Assembly (NCBI GenBank): GCA_021820965.1
Contig: JAKACZ010000008.1
Coordinates: forward strand, 1 to 64,000
Reading direction: 5' to 3'
Length of the DNA: 64,000 bases
Source of the DNA: Bacillota bacterium
GTDB taxonomy: Bacteria > Bacillota > Sulfobacillia > Sulfobacillales > Sulfobacillaceae
Of the stretch, positions 36,505-45,442 are shown one piece after another. Numbering within the stretch: the stretch's first letter is position 1; each line of letters starts with the position of its first letter. The notes below the pieces were generated by a model, which worked only from the letters and a program-made list of their open reading frames with translations, had not been told where the DNA came from and searched no databases. Both the position numbers and the translations under genes were made by a program.

Positions 36505-36999
36505 TCAGTCCGAAAACGCAGACAAAAAGTTGTTCTCCAGAGGAGTTGACAGCACCACCATTGTTTCTGCATGCCGAAACCCTCTAATTTGCCCTATTTG
36601 GTCGAACAGGATGTGTTGCAGATGTTCGTGGTTTTGGGCTCGGAGCTTTACCAAGCAGTCAAAGCGACCGGTAATCAGGTAGGCATTTTCGACTTCTTGA
36701 ATCCGGGACAAATCTTCGAGCACATAGTAGGATTGCTGTCCCTGTTCGGTTTGCAGAGCGACCAGGGCAACCACCGGGTAGCCCAATTTGACCCAGTCAA
36801 TTTCGGTACGGTACCCTTTTATCACGCCAGATTGCACCATACGTTTGACTCGCTCGTGCACGGTGGCGCGCGAGACGCCTAGCCCATGCGCAATCTCCTG
36901 AAAGGAGATACGCGCGTTGGTACTTAAATACTGCAATATTCGCTGATCTGTTCCATCAACCGGAGCTTTCCCCTCCAAATTCTTGGTTGTGCCGTTCAA
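36505..36999 (-). CDS. Lrp/AsnC family transcriptional regulator
   Basis: 164 aa, full length. N-terminal HTH: DQRILQYLSTNARISFQEIA, GLGVSRATVHERVKRMVQSGVI; C-terminal RAM domain: YPVVALVALQTEQGQ, EVENAYLITGRFDCLVKLRA. TTG start at 36999 with AAAGGGG upstream. Placed between two catabolic operons, it is the best candidate to regulate one of them in response to an amino acid or pyrimidine-derived ligand. Confidence 0.9.
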   Translation of the reverse strand: MNGTTKNLEGKAPVDGTDQRILQYLSTNARISFQEIAHGLGVSRATVHERVKRMVQSGVIKGYRTEIDWVKLGYPVVALVALQTEQGQQSYYVLEDLSRIQEVENAYLITGRFDCLVKLRAQNHEHLQHILFDQIGQIRGFRHAETMVVLSTPLENNFLSAFSD

Positions 37000-37146
37000 A
37001 TCCTCGGCCCCTTTGTTAGTCTCGTTACCGCAGTTCTAGCACCCGTATTATACTCCGATGCACTCCCAGCAGAAAAGCGGACCCACACCGCAATGGAAAG
37101 GCGGGCCGCACGGCGACCCACCTTCTCATCCAAATATGGCGAGGCT

Positions 37147-38580
37147 TTATGGTCGTATCGCCACCGTCTTCACATGAGTGTAAAACTCCATGGCTGCACG
37201 CCCCTGTTCACGGGAATGCGAACTGGAGGCTTTCACCCCGCCGAAGGGAGCCTGCAGCTCCACTCCGGCGGTTTCGTCGTTGACGCGTACCATCCCCACT
37301 TCAATTTCCTCGACAAAGGTCATGGCCGTCTTCAGGTTTTGCGTAAACACAGCCGCGCTAAGGCCATAGCGCACCCGGTTCGCCTGGGCAATGGCCGCGT
37401 CGACTGTATCGACCGGCGTGATGCCCACCACCGGCCCAAAAATCTCTTCCTGCGCGATAGTGGCGTCCCCGGCCACCCGATCGAAAAGCGTCGGCGGCAC
37501 AAAAAAACCGTGGCTATCCTGTGCCGGGCCGCCCACCACCAAATCTGCGCCTTCGCGTCGCCCGGTATCAATGAGCGCCATCACTTTGTCAAATTGCGGT
37601 TTGGACACGACCGGGCCCAAATAGGTGTCTGGGTCAAGCGGACTCCCCTGCTTAATGCTCCGGATGCGGTTGGCAAGTTTGTCGCGGAGCGCCTCATGAG
37701 CGTCCGCAAGGACAATAACCCGGGAGGTAGCGGTGCACTTTTGCCCGGCCGAGCGCATGGCGCCGGATACAATGGCCTCCACCGCCAAATCCAAATCGGC
37801 ATCGCTAGCCACAATCACCGGGTTCTTTCCGCCCATCTCCGCCTGGTATTTTATGTTGCGGCGCGTGGCCGTCTCGGCAATGTGGGCCCCGACTCCCGTC
37901 GAGCCGGTAAAGCTGATGCCGTGAACCAAAGGATGGGTAATGAGCGCCTCACCTGCTTCGGTGCCCAACCCCAGCACTAGGTTGATGACGCCGGGCGGAA
38001 ACAGTGGCCCTAAAATCTCAAACATGCGCACTGCCGCCAGCGACGACCATTCGGCGGGCTTAAGAACCACGGTATTGCCGTAAACAAGTGCAGGCGCCAT
38101 CTTCCACATCGGAATGGCTAGTGGAAAGTTCCACGGGGTGATGAGACCCACCACGCCCAGTGGCTCCCTGGCGGTATATTGCAGAACATGAGGGTTGGAG
38201 GCCGGAATTACATCACCGGTCGGCCGGAATCCCTCGCCGGCGTAATACCGGAGGACGCCGACGGCCCTCAAGGCCTCGCCTCGAGCTTCACCAATGGGCT
38301 TCCCCATTTCTCGAGCGGCCAACTCGGCCAACTCGTCCACATGCCCTTCCAACTCTGCCGCGGCTTGATACAAGAGGTTTCCCCGAGCCACGCCCCCCAA
38401 ATTCTTCCAGCTGCGGGTAGCCTCCTGCGCAGCCGACACCGCGCGATCTACATCGGTCGCGTCGGAGAGGCCCACCGTCCCCAGCGTCTCTTGGGTGTCT
38501 GCCGGGCTGGTCACAGCGCGCCGATTGATCAGCCTCTCCCAGGCGCCGTAAATATAGTTGTTGCCTTCCATTTTCACCAT
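37147..38580 (-). CDS. Aldehyde dehydrogenase (2-ketoglutarate semialdehyde type)
   Basis: 477 aa ALDH: PWNFPLAIPMWKMAPALVYG, YQAEMGGKNPVIV (Glu), RSAGQKCTATSRVIV (Cys), EEIFGPVVG, FGGVKASSSHSREQG. Close in style to the alpha-ketoglutarate semialdehyde dehydrogenase group used in hydroxyproline and sugar-acid breakdown. ATG 38580 lies only ~23 bases from the end of the IS607 element, so its original promoter has been displaced. An aconitase X relic lies upstream beyond the element, consistent with a former hydroxyproline operon. Confidence 0.85.
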   Translation of the reverse strand: MVKMEGNNYIYGAWERLINRRAVTSPADTQETLGTVGLSDATDVDRAVSAAQEATRSWKNLGGVARGNLLYQAAAELEGHVDELAELAAREMGKPIGEARGEALRAVGVLRYYAGEGFRPTGDVIPASNPHVLQYTAREPLGVVGLITPWNFPLAIPMWKMAPALVYGNTVVLKPAEWSSLAAVRMFEILGPLFPPGVINLVLGLGTEAGEALITHPLVHGISFTGSTGVGAHIAETATRRNIKYQAEMGGKNPVIVASDADLDLAVEAIVSGAMRSAGQKCTATSRVIVLADAHEALRDKLANRIRSIKQGSPLDPDTYLGPVVSKPQFDKVMALIDTGRREGADLVVGGPAQDSHGFFVPPTLFDRVAGDATIAQEEIFGPVVGITPVDTVDAAIAQANRVRYGLSAAVFTQNLKTAMTFVEEIEVGMVRVNDETAGVELQAPFGGVKASSSHSREQGRAAMEFYTHVKTVAIRP

Positions 38581-38618
38581 TAAAACGTCCCTGCCTTTCT
38601 AAACATGTGTAAACATGT

Positions 38619-39809
38619 TCAAATTCCTGAGCTGGTGCTCAGCACATCGTCCCTTTCGGGATATGGCCCTAGCCGGGCAAGGAACCGGGCAAGAATGTTA
38701 CGGGCCGAATTTTCGTCGCGATCCATGACGAGTCCGCATTGTGGACAATGATAGGTCCGCTTCCACAACGGCATCTCTTGGCGATAGCCACATCCCGAAC
38801 ACTCTTTCGAGGTGTATCGTTCGCTGATGACGTAAAGCTTTTTGCCGTTGCGCTGCGCTTTATATTGGACCATCTGAACGAATTGGTAGAGGCCCCATTC
38901 ATTTTGCACACTCCGGTGCAGCCCTTTGGTTCGTTTGGTGACGTTCCGCGATTTCTGCACCATCTGTTGTTGCGACAGATCGCCTAGCACGATAGCGCTT
39001 TCAGCCTGTCGTGTCAGGAAAGCCGACGCTTTGTGCAAGGAGTCGCGTTGCTTACGACGTTTCTGCTCGGATACGCGGTGATACACCCGGGTCAAGTAGC
39101 GGTATCGCCGGGACCCCTTCTGGCAATGACTGCGAAGGGCTCGAATCCGGTCCAACTGTTTGTTGTACCAACGGTAGGTGGTGAACCCGCCTACATGGAC
39201 AAAGCGTCCGGTCGTGCTATAGCCCGTGGCCAGGGTCTTAATCCCCAAATCATAGGCGATGGCACTCCCATCATCTGCTTGCGGATGTGACTCGTCGGCG
39301 TCCGACAGAAACGTGGCGTAATAGTGCCCTTCGGCATCCTTGGTTACCGCCACTTCCCGAAATGGCGTCGGCGGCGTTTCCGTCAATTTGGCACGAACAT
39401 CGGGGAATCGCTTGGGTTTCCCTCGACCGCCCGTGGGGAGAATTAACGTCTGGTCTTCGACGCGAAGATACACGCCGGGATACTTGAGTGTGAAGAACTT
39501 CGGCCGCGGATGGTAGCGCGGAAACCCGGGGGTCTCCCCCGCCTTGACCCGTCGGAAGAACCCTCGCATGGCCTCGTTCAACCGAAAGAAGACCTCTTGC
39601 AACAGTTTTCCATAGACCGCATTGAGCTCAGGATCGATTTGCCGACTCTGTTGGAGGGTCTTCTTCGCGTCGTAGACTGACCATTTAGCGCCGGATTTTA
39701 ACTGGCTCAAGTGCCAATTGTATAGCGCCCGGCATTTGGCCTGCATGAACTCCAGCGTCTCGGCATCCTGCCGCGAGACGTTAATGCGGATCTTTTTCGC
39801 TAAGAGCAT
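38619..39809 (-). CDS. tnpB: TnpB RNA-guided nuclease of the IS607 element
   Basis: 396 aa. N-terminal helical domain MLLAKKIRINVSRQD ... CRALYNWHLSQLK; RuvC-I Asp in AIAYDLGIKTLATGY; zinc ribbon CSGCGYRQEM ... YHCPQCGLVMDRD with RuvC-III Asp in DRDENSARNIL. The RuvC-II motif reads SAIVLGDLSQQQM: Gly stands where the catalytic Glu (xxxEDL) is expected. A nearby Glu (NEWGLYQF) might substitute, as in TnpB groups with rearranged active sites. Intact frame, overlapping the end of tnpA. Confidence 0.9.
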   Translation of the reverse strand: MLLAKKIRINVSRQDAETLEFMQAKCRALYNWHLSQLKSGAKWSVYDAKKTLQQSRQIDPELNAVYGKLLQEVFFRLNEAMRGFFRRVKAGETPGFPRYHPRPKFFTLKYPGVYLRVEDQTLILPTGGRGKPKRFPDVRAKLTETPPTPFREVAVTKDAEGHYYATFLSDADESHPQADDGSAIAYDLGIKTLATGYSTTGRFVHVGGFTTYRWYNKQLDRIRALRSHCQKGSRRYRYLTRVYHRVSEQKRRKQRDSLHKASAFLTRQAESAIVLGDLSQQQMVQKSRNVTKRTKGLHRSVQNEWGLYQFVQMVQYKAQRNGKKLYVISERYTSKECSGCGYRQEMPLWKRTYHCPQCGLVMDRDENSARNILARFLARLGPYPERDDVLSTSSGI

Positions 39810-40393
39810 GCTTCAACTCCTTTCGGTAGGATCGCAGGCCATACAGTCGGGCACTAAAGACATGCACAATTGACAACAAATCGTTCACCATGTCTTGTTC
39901 TGGGGAGAGCGTTTCTTGGTTCATCACCACCAGTTCGGTGCCATGTCGAACACAAAATTCGGCGAACCACTCGAATCCAAACCGGACGAGGCGATCTTTA
40001 TGGGCGACAATGAGTTGCCCGCACGTGGCCGACTTCGATGTCTTCAAAGAGTTGGTTGAACCCCTTCCGGTGATAGTTCAACCCGCTCCCAATGTCCTGA
40101 ATCGTCTCGCTCGGGATAATCCCGTGTTGCTGACAATATTGCTCTAACGCAGCGACTTGGTTGAGTAGATCGGGGCGTTGATTACGAGTAGACACCCGTG
40201 CATACAACACCACGCGCCCCTTCGGTTTCGCCACCACGCCAATATAGGCCGAATACTGATCGTGCGTGTAATAGCGCCGATTGGTCGGGGATCGATGAGC
40301 TGTTAAAATGTCCTCCCGGTCCCAGCGTTGCAATGTCGCGACCGATTTACCAATGAGTCGGCCAAACTGTTTCGGAGAATAGGTGTGTGCCAT
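39781..40393 (-). pseudogene. tnpA: IS607 TnpA serine recombinase, single frameshift
   Basis: Begins with the MerR-like DNA-binding segment (YSPKQFGRLIGKSVATLQRW) and the serine recombinase core VVLYARVSTRNQRPDLLNQ (catalytic Ser). At about 40015-40030 an extra G in a short G-run moves the frame; the rest (QLIVAHKDRLVRFGFEWFAE, QDMVNDLLSIVHVFSARLYG) continues in the next frame to 39781. Without the frameshift it would be a full ~200 aa protein. The element may now need TnpA in trans. Confidence 0.85.
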
Positions 40394-40449
40394 GCCGATA
40401 TTATCGAATGTTTACACACATTAGTCAAAACAGTTAGCGTCCTCCTTCA

Positions 40450-41700
40450 AATACGGTGCCAGACCGGCCGACGGTCTGGTCAAGGCCGCCGATTATGCGA
40501 GGCCCGCTCTACCGACCCAATTCTTCGAATGCTTGTCCGCCAAGCACCGTCAACACCGACGAGTGCTAATACATCTTGCTGCCGATAAGGGTTCCAAGGG
40601 TTAGCACCAAATCCACCCCGGCGTCCGATGCGGTCTTTCGCCGGGGATTTCCAGTAGGGCGCGGGCCGGGTTCCCAAAGTTGTCGTTTCAATCCACTCCC
40701 GGAGGATTAGCTCCGAAAGACTTCGATGTTCAGTTGGAATTAGTGGCCCAGCGTAGCTTGCGCCAGCAATCGGCCGTTCAGCGGACGGTGGCGGTCCACC
40801 CCCCCCGGCTTGGTTTGCAGGTCCACTTTACTCCACCCCGAAAGCTTAGCAGCACCAACGACCGAGGCGCCAGCCCTCTGCTCGCCCGCCCCATACCGGA
40901 GTACCGTAAATCACCATACCATATCCTTCGTCATGGGCTCGCCCGCCCGGGCGGACGCAGTCCGCCAACGAACCGAACAGCGCGTTGAATGAATCCGCGT
41001 AGGCGATAATGAGCCGACTTTCCCCAATTAGCATCAGCGTCGTCACTAACAGTCCCAAAAGCGGAGCCAAAGAATGCACGCATCCCATATCACCTCTCCG
41101 CCAAACCATCCCGTGCGGCGGTCGCCCGCGCGACGCGGTTGGTGGTGATAAGAAAGCGCACTGCCGGCTTAACCCGTCGCCCGTCGGCAAGTTCGGCCAG
41201 TTCCCGGAACTTATCCCTCGAAAAATGCGGGCTGCCCAGCGCTACTGCATCCCAGGGGCCGGAGCGAGACCCGTCGAGTTCCCGATCAAATGCATCAGTG
41301 CCACCGCTCCGGAAAACGCCGACGCTAGCAGCGCCTTGTCCAGTCCATCGGGACATCGGGCGGTAGTCCCTCCACTACCGGAATGCGGCCCTGGGGGTGG
41401 AGCGTCGCGCTGGCATGTAGCGGCGGTGATGAAATCGTTCCGCGTCAACAGCACCCGGCCGTGTTTTCGGTCACGTGAAGCCCTGCTTTTGGTACTCGGC
41501 CCGTCAACGCCGCGGCGATATCCATAAAGCCCGTAGCGGTTGGTGCGGGCCCCAACACCAAATTGGCAAAAGCACTGGTTCGGCCCAGGCTACATATGGG
41601 GCGAAGACGTGGGTGTGGCGACCTGACACAGGGACAGAACTTAAGCTTAACATCGCGCACCTCCCCTCAGCGAATCAGAAATGGGTCCGCCGGGTCGTGG
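40450..41700 (-). pseudogene. Aconitase X (AcnX; DUF521/DUF126) pseudogene
   Basis: Fragments in several minus-strand frames follow the AcnX order: YVAWAEPVL then FANLVLG (about 41570-41640), AAALTGRVPKAGLHVTEN (about 41490), FSGAVALMHLIG (about 41310), DAVALGSPHFSRDKFRELAE and RRVKPAVRFLITTNRV (about 41150-41230), and FGSLADCV (about 40950). Small-domain pieces follow (VDLVLTLGTLIGSKMY near 40600). Many frameshifts and stops. AcnX in bacteria is mostly cis-3-hydroxyproline dehydratase. The gene's 5' part is not recognisable before the group II intron. Confidence 0.7.
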
Positions 41701-42152
41701 AAATTCCCGTAAAACCGCCGGAACTCTACGAATTATGCCGGTCCTTCCATGGCCGAGCGGACGGTTGTGAAGTCACCCACCATTGAGCCCACTACCGTGT
41801 CGTAAAAACGGGTGTCGATCACGCTGAGTAGGCCCGGTCGCCCTTCGGAAGTCGCGTCTGGCCTGCTCAGTGTATTCTTCACTGCGTGACGGGGTAGTAC
41901 CAGCGTCGCTGTCACCCAGTGCAGACATCTCAATACCATCGGGAATTTGGTGTTACGATTGGCGGTGAGTGCTTAGAGAGTCTGGTAACCGAATGTGAGA
42001 CGGTGGTTCTGGACATTGGCAACCCCTTTTTTGTTGAGATAATCAGAGCCGTGGATTCCACATGCGTCCGCTGGCGCCATCTTGGGACGGTGCGCCATCG
42101 GGGCACCGGTTGCAACCCTGGCGCGGGATGGTCGCGCAGTACTATACCGCCA
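41701..42152. other. Decayed DNA between AcnX relic and group II intron
   Basis: No gene supportable. A minus-strand stretch (about 41733-41830) encodes VIDTRFYDTVVGSMVGDFTT, which looks protein-like but I cannot place it. It may be part of the lost 5' end of the AcnX gene or of another gene of the same operon. Confidence 0.35.
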
Positions 42153-42188
42153 GGTGGGCCAGAGGAATTGCACCTCCAGCCCCCTACA

Positions 42189-42222
42189 GATCCGTACGTA
42201 AACCTCTCGGTTTATACGGCTC
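42189..42222 (-). ncRNA. Group II intron domain V
   Basis: 34-nt hairpin beginning GAGCCGTATAAACC, GAGA tetraloop, GGTTTACGTACGGATC. It has the AGC catalytic triad, the GNRA loop and the two-base bulge (CG) of classical domain V. Followed three bases later by the domain VI stem. Confidence 0.88.
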
Positions 42223-42453
42223 GTGCCCCCTGCACGTCGGATGCCGCGAAGGCCGTAAGCAGGTACCGCCTTCGCTTGTCTCGAGGGCGAGGCCATGCCC
42301 TCGGTTTCGACATCGGTTAGAGGAGTCTTTCGACGCTTACGGGGGTTGTCGAGTAGCCCACAGGCGCCGTGGTTTAGGTGGACTGTCGCTCCGTTTCCGT
42401 CTCTTTCGATTGACGGTGCCTCAGTACGCCACCTGATTTCCTGCAGGCTCTCT

Positions 42454-42490
42454 AAAATTCCGTACGGTCGGTTTTCCCGAATACGGCTTC
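42454..42490 (-). other. Second domain V-like hairpin inside the intron
   Basis: GAAGCCGTATTCGG, GAAA tetraloop, ACCGACCGTACGGAATT on the minus strand. It shares AGCCGTA...CGTACGG and a GNRA loop with domain V but has extra bases at the bulge. It lies about 265 bases before the true domain V. Could be a relic of a second intron copy, or a domain III/IV hairpin that merely looks similar. Confidence 0.5.
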
Positions 42491-43544
42491 AAACGACTAC
42501 TCCACCCGGAATCTGCCTCGGCGGCGCCGAGGCTTAAAGGCACCCGCCTATGCACCTCACGTCACCGAGTTGGTTCCGACCTACGGGTCACCCTACGAGG
42601 CCGCGGTCCTCGGGCCGAAGCTCTTGCCACGACAGCGGGTCCCATGAGTCGTCCACGGGGCCTTTCCTCGCCAGCGGTTCTGTTGTCCGCCGGGTCCTCA
42701 GTACTACGCCCCGATCCGCCAGGCTTGGGTCCACCTCCCGATTTCGCGGTGCGCGCTTATACGGGTGGCCTTGTCCTTCGCGGGTGCTCCAGGCGGGCCC
42801 CAAGTCCTTCCCTGCTTTGCTAGGATATCCTTGACACCATGCCGCCCCCCATACGCCGGAAGGACCATCCGGTGCACATTCCCATCGCTTCCCGGATGCT
42901 GCCAGTCTTCGCCCATAAGCGCGGGACTCGACTCCTTCGTTGTTCCCGATAGTCAGATTTCACGGGGTGAGCTTTCGTCGCGGCAGAGTTCGCTTCATGC
43001 TACGGCCTGGTGCCTTGCTAGCCTCCGGGTCTGACCTCGCCTTCCGGCGACCGAGACATTATCTTCGCGGCTTTCACCAGGCGAGTCACCTCCTCCTGGT
43101 GCGCGATTTGCTACGTGGCCGAATGGGAAGTTGCCACGGTCGGACTGCCCCCGACTGGATTTCCTAGGTTACAGGCTGCACAGCTTATCGCTCACCTTCT
43201 GGATCCCCGCCTCACATCTCGAAGATGCCTTTTCCCCACCGTTCACGACCAACGCCATGGTGCTCCAGCCGCTTGGGACGGTTTGGTGACTCCCCCTGCG
43301 GGCGCCCCCGAGGGGCCTAGCCTCATCTTCTACGTAGCCTCGTGGCACAAGGCCTCCGACTCGCTGTTCCATCCAAGAGCGGGGATTGGCGGTCATCGCA
43401 TTGCCCACTTCATCAACTCTTGGACCCCACAGGGTGTCACCGGGTCAATCGCAGTTCTTTCTTTGGGTGCCATCCCTAACCACCCGACGGGGTACGCTAT
43501 GGTGCTACTCGTTCCATCCTCGCTGTCGGCAGCGATACCCGCAC

Positions 43545-43848
43545 AACCACCGCATTCGAAGCCTTCACCCGAAGTACGAAGGCTCGCCACTACCGTCAGG
43601 CCACCACGGGTTAGTAGGTAGAACGCGGCCTTGAGGCTTGGCCGTCATGGCGAGTTTCTCTTGGGCCGCGACGCCGGGGACGGTTAAGTCAGGGAAGATC
43701 CCCCGAGTCGAGTGAGTAGCCCTTCCCGGCGTCGGCCTCGCCACTAAGGGGAGGCCACCTATGTATTCGTCGTACCGAACATCGTCGCTCAAGGTCAGTT
43801 GCGGCCGATTCGGCTCGACCAAGAGGCGCTCCTTGGAACACGTCATCC
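43545..43848. other. Gap between Xaa-Pro peptidase and intron
   Basis: About 300 bases of GC-rich DNA. A minus-strand frame continues past the peptidase stop region (VAAQEKLAMTAKPQGRVLPT) but has no known family. The hairpin near 43560-43585 is the likely intron insertion signal. Confidence 0.4.
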
Positions 43849-44994
43849 TTATTCCGATTTTTGGCTCCAATGCACAACCCCAATATTTTGAAAATACTTG
43901 GGCACAATCGTCAATCGTTCCGATCCGTCCTCAGTCACCACAAGGGTGTCTTCGAGCCGCACGCCACCCAACCCGGGAATGTAAATACCGGGTTCTACGG
44001 TAATGGTCATCCCCACTTCCAGGGTGCGCTGCTGGCCTGAATCCTGTGAGGCAAACGGGCTCTCGTGAATGTCCAAGCCGACCCCGTGCCCGGTGCCGTG
44101 ACCGAAATATTCTCCGTAACCACGCCCCGCAATGAACTCACGCGCGGCACTGTCAACATCTCGGGTGCTCACCCCTGGCTTGATGGCACCAATCCCGCGC
44201 TGTTGCGCTTCGGCGACAATGTCCCAAATTTCCCGGAGACGCGCCGGAATCGCGCCGGTGGCAATCGTGATGGTCTCGTCGGATTTGTACCCGTCAACTT
44301 GTGCGCCAAAGTCGATCGTCACCAGTTCCCCCGGGCCAATAACCCGCTCGGTCGGATGCGCATGTGGCAGGGCGCCCCGTTCGCCGGCACCAACGATAGT
44401 GGGAAAGCCCAACGATTCAGCGCCGCGGCGGCGCATGGCGATTTCGAGGTCCAACGCTACGTCGACCTCCCGTCGTCCGATAAGCGACGGCAGAACTTCC
44501 ATTAGCGATTCGCCTGCGATGCGAGCGGCTTCACGTATTTTATTGATCTCATTATCGCTCTTCACCATGCGCAGTGTCTCAATCAGGCGATTCAGCGGAC
44601 GCCACACCACCGGAATAGTGTCGTTCCACTCTTGCCAGGTTTCGTAGGGCACTTTGTCTGCCTCCCAGCCCAGCACATCGATACGCTGTTCCCGGCAAAT
44701 CAGTGCTATCGTCTCCACCACCGATTTGCCAATCACCACCTCAAAGTCGGAGCATTCCGCTTTGGCCTGCTCCGTATAGCGAAAATCGGTCAAAATCCAG
44801 GCTTTCTCAGGGCTAACAACGAGGTAGCCGGAGGAGCCCGTGAACCCGCTCAAGTACCTCAGATTGGTCGAACTCAACGCCTCGGGAGCGGCTACGACCG
44901 CTCCCGACAATCCCTGGTTACGGAGGGCTTTTTGAAACCGAATCAGTGAGGATCGCACGGATTGTCCCATCTCCTCTGAAAAAGTCTTTTTCAT
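43849..44994 (-). CDS. Xaa-Pro aminopeptidase/dipeptidase (M24 family)
   Basis: About 381 aa from ATG 44994; a GTG about 35 bases later with GAGGAG upstream is an alternative start. N-terminal creatinase-like domain (NLRYLSGFTGSSGYLVV), then the pita-bread metallopeptidase with all five metal ligands: TIDFGAQVDGYKSDET (two Asp), GHGTGHGVGLDIHE (His), MTITVEPGIYIPG (Glu) and GGVRLEDTLVV (Glu). Cleaves N-terminal residues before proline, cytosolic. Upstream of the AcnX relic on the same strand, consistent with proline/hydroxyproline peptide use. Confidence 0.9.
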   Translation of the reverse strand: MKKTFSEEMGQSVRSSLIRFQKALRNQGLSGAVVAAPEALSSTNLRYLSGFTGSSGYLVVSPEKAWILTDFRYTEQAKAECSDFEVVIGKSVVETIALICREQRIDVLGWEADKVPYETWQEWNDTIPVVWRPLNRLIETLRMVKSDNEINKIREAARIAGESLMEVLPSLIGRREVDVALDLEIAMRRRGAESLGFPTIVGAGERGALPHAHPTERVIGPGELVTIDFGAQVDGYKSDETITIATGAIPARLREIWDIVAEAQQRGIGAIKPGVSTRDVDSAAREFIAGRGYGEYFGHGTGHGVGLDIHESPFASQDSGQQRTLEVGMTITVEPGIYIPGLGGVRLEDTLVVTEDGSERLTIVPKYFQNIGVVHWSQKSE

Positions 44995-45209
44995 CCCTGT
45001 GGTAGGGTTCCCGTGGCCAACAATTCCGGGGTAGCCGTACCGCCGGCAATGTCTGGGCCTGAGCGGCCTCCCCCGAACCGTGCGCCCCGGCAAGTGGCGG
45101 TTGAGCCACGACATGGCCGCCCCGCGCCAACCCCCGAACACGGCGCCATCGTGGGGAACGCACGGCATGTGGTCCATATCACGGTGCTTTTGCGGATAGC
45201 CGCTTCGTG

Positions 45210-45245
45210 GACGTCCTCCCCAGCGCTAAAGCTCGGGGCTTCCAC
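45210..45245 (-). repeat. IS200/IS605-type end hairpin (remnant)
   Basis: Minus strand GGTGGAAGCCCCGAGC-TTTA-GCGCTGGGGAGGACGTC matches the general form of IS605-type subterminal hairpins (AAGCCCC...TTTAG...GGGGAGGAYGTC). No TnpB or TnpA gene is next to it, so it is a stray right end. Confidence 0.55.
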
Positions 45246-45282
45246 CCCAAAGATTATGACAACGCTTCGGCATCGAGCCTGT

Positions 45283-45336
45283 GCGTTGTGGCACCACTGA
45301 CCCCATGAATGAATTCAGGGGGTCTGCCGTAAACGG
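45283..45336. repeat. Copy 2 of the ~53-base dispersed repeat
   Basis: Matches 16484-16536 with about three substitutions and one extra G. Same internal inverted repeat around ATGAATGAATTCA. Flanks of the two copies are unrelated beyond the repeat. Confidence 0.7.
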
Positions 45337-45442
45337 GGCTATTTTGATCATAGCTTGGAAAGGAGAAGCCGCGCAAGCGAAGGTATATAGCTCGATAATG
45401 CGGGCTGTGTCAAGGTGCACCGTGCTTATCCAAGACACCCTC

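Larger units (their letters stand above)
38603..40422 (-). mobile_element. IS607-family insertion sequence
   Basis: About 1.8 kb with a serine recombinase (tnpA) and overlapping tnpB on the minus strand. The ends are related inverted sequences: ACATGTGTAAACATGTTC at 38603-38620, overlapping the tnpB stop, and GAATGTTTACACACATT at 40406-40422. The right end, where an omega RNA would be encoded, overlaps the 3' part of tnpB. It separates the aldehyde dehydrogenase from the aconitase X relic. Confidence 0.85.
42153..43544 (-). ncRNA. Group II intron, ORF-less (degenerate or reduced)
   Basis: On the minus strand the element starts with the group II consensus GTGCGGG at 43544, whose GCGGGTA can pair with TACCCCG about 55 bases downstream (basal domain I stem). 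It ends with a canonical domain V (42189-42222) and a domain VI hairpin (GGGCTGGAGG ... CCTCTGGCCC, 42156-42182). No reverse transcriptase/maturase ORF is present on either strand, although ~1.4 kb is long for an ORF-less form. A strong hairpin AGCCTTC...GAAGGCT lies about 20 bases before the 5' end. Exact ends are +/- a few bases. Confidence 0.75.
44995..45442. other. Mobile-element debris upstream of the peptidase
   Basis: Contains an IS200/IS605-type end hairpin (45210-45245) and a dispersed repeat (45283-45336) but no complete gene. Open minus-strand sequence upstream of the peptidase start has no recognisable domain. Confidence 0.45.

Noticed and set aside
43115..43621. 168 aa plus-strand ORF inside the intron region
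   Set aside because: It is the complement of structured group II intron RNA; no domain, no ribosome site, and composition reflects RNA structure.
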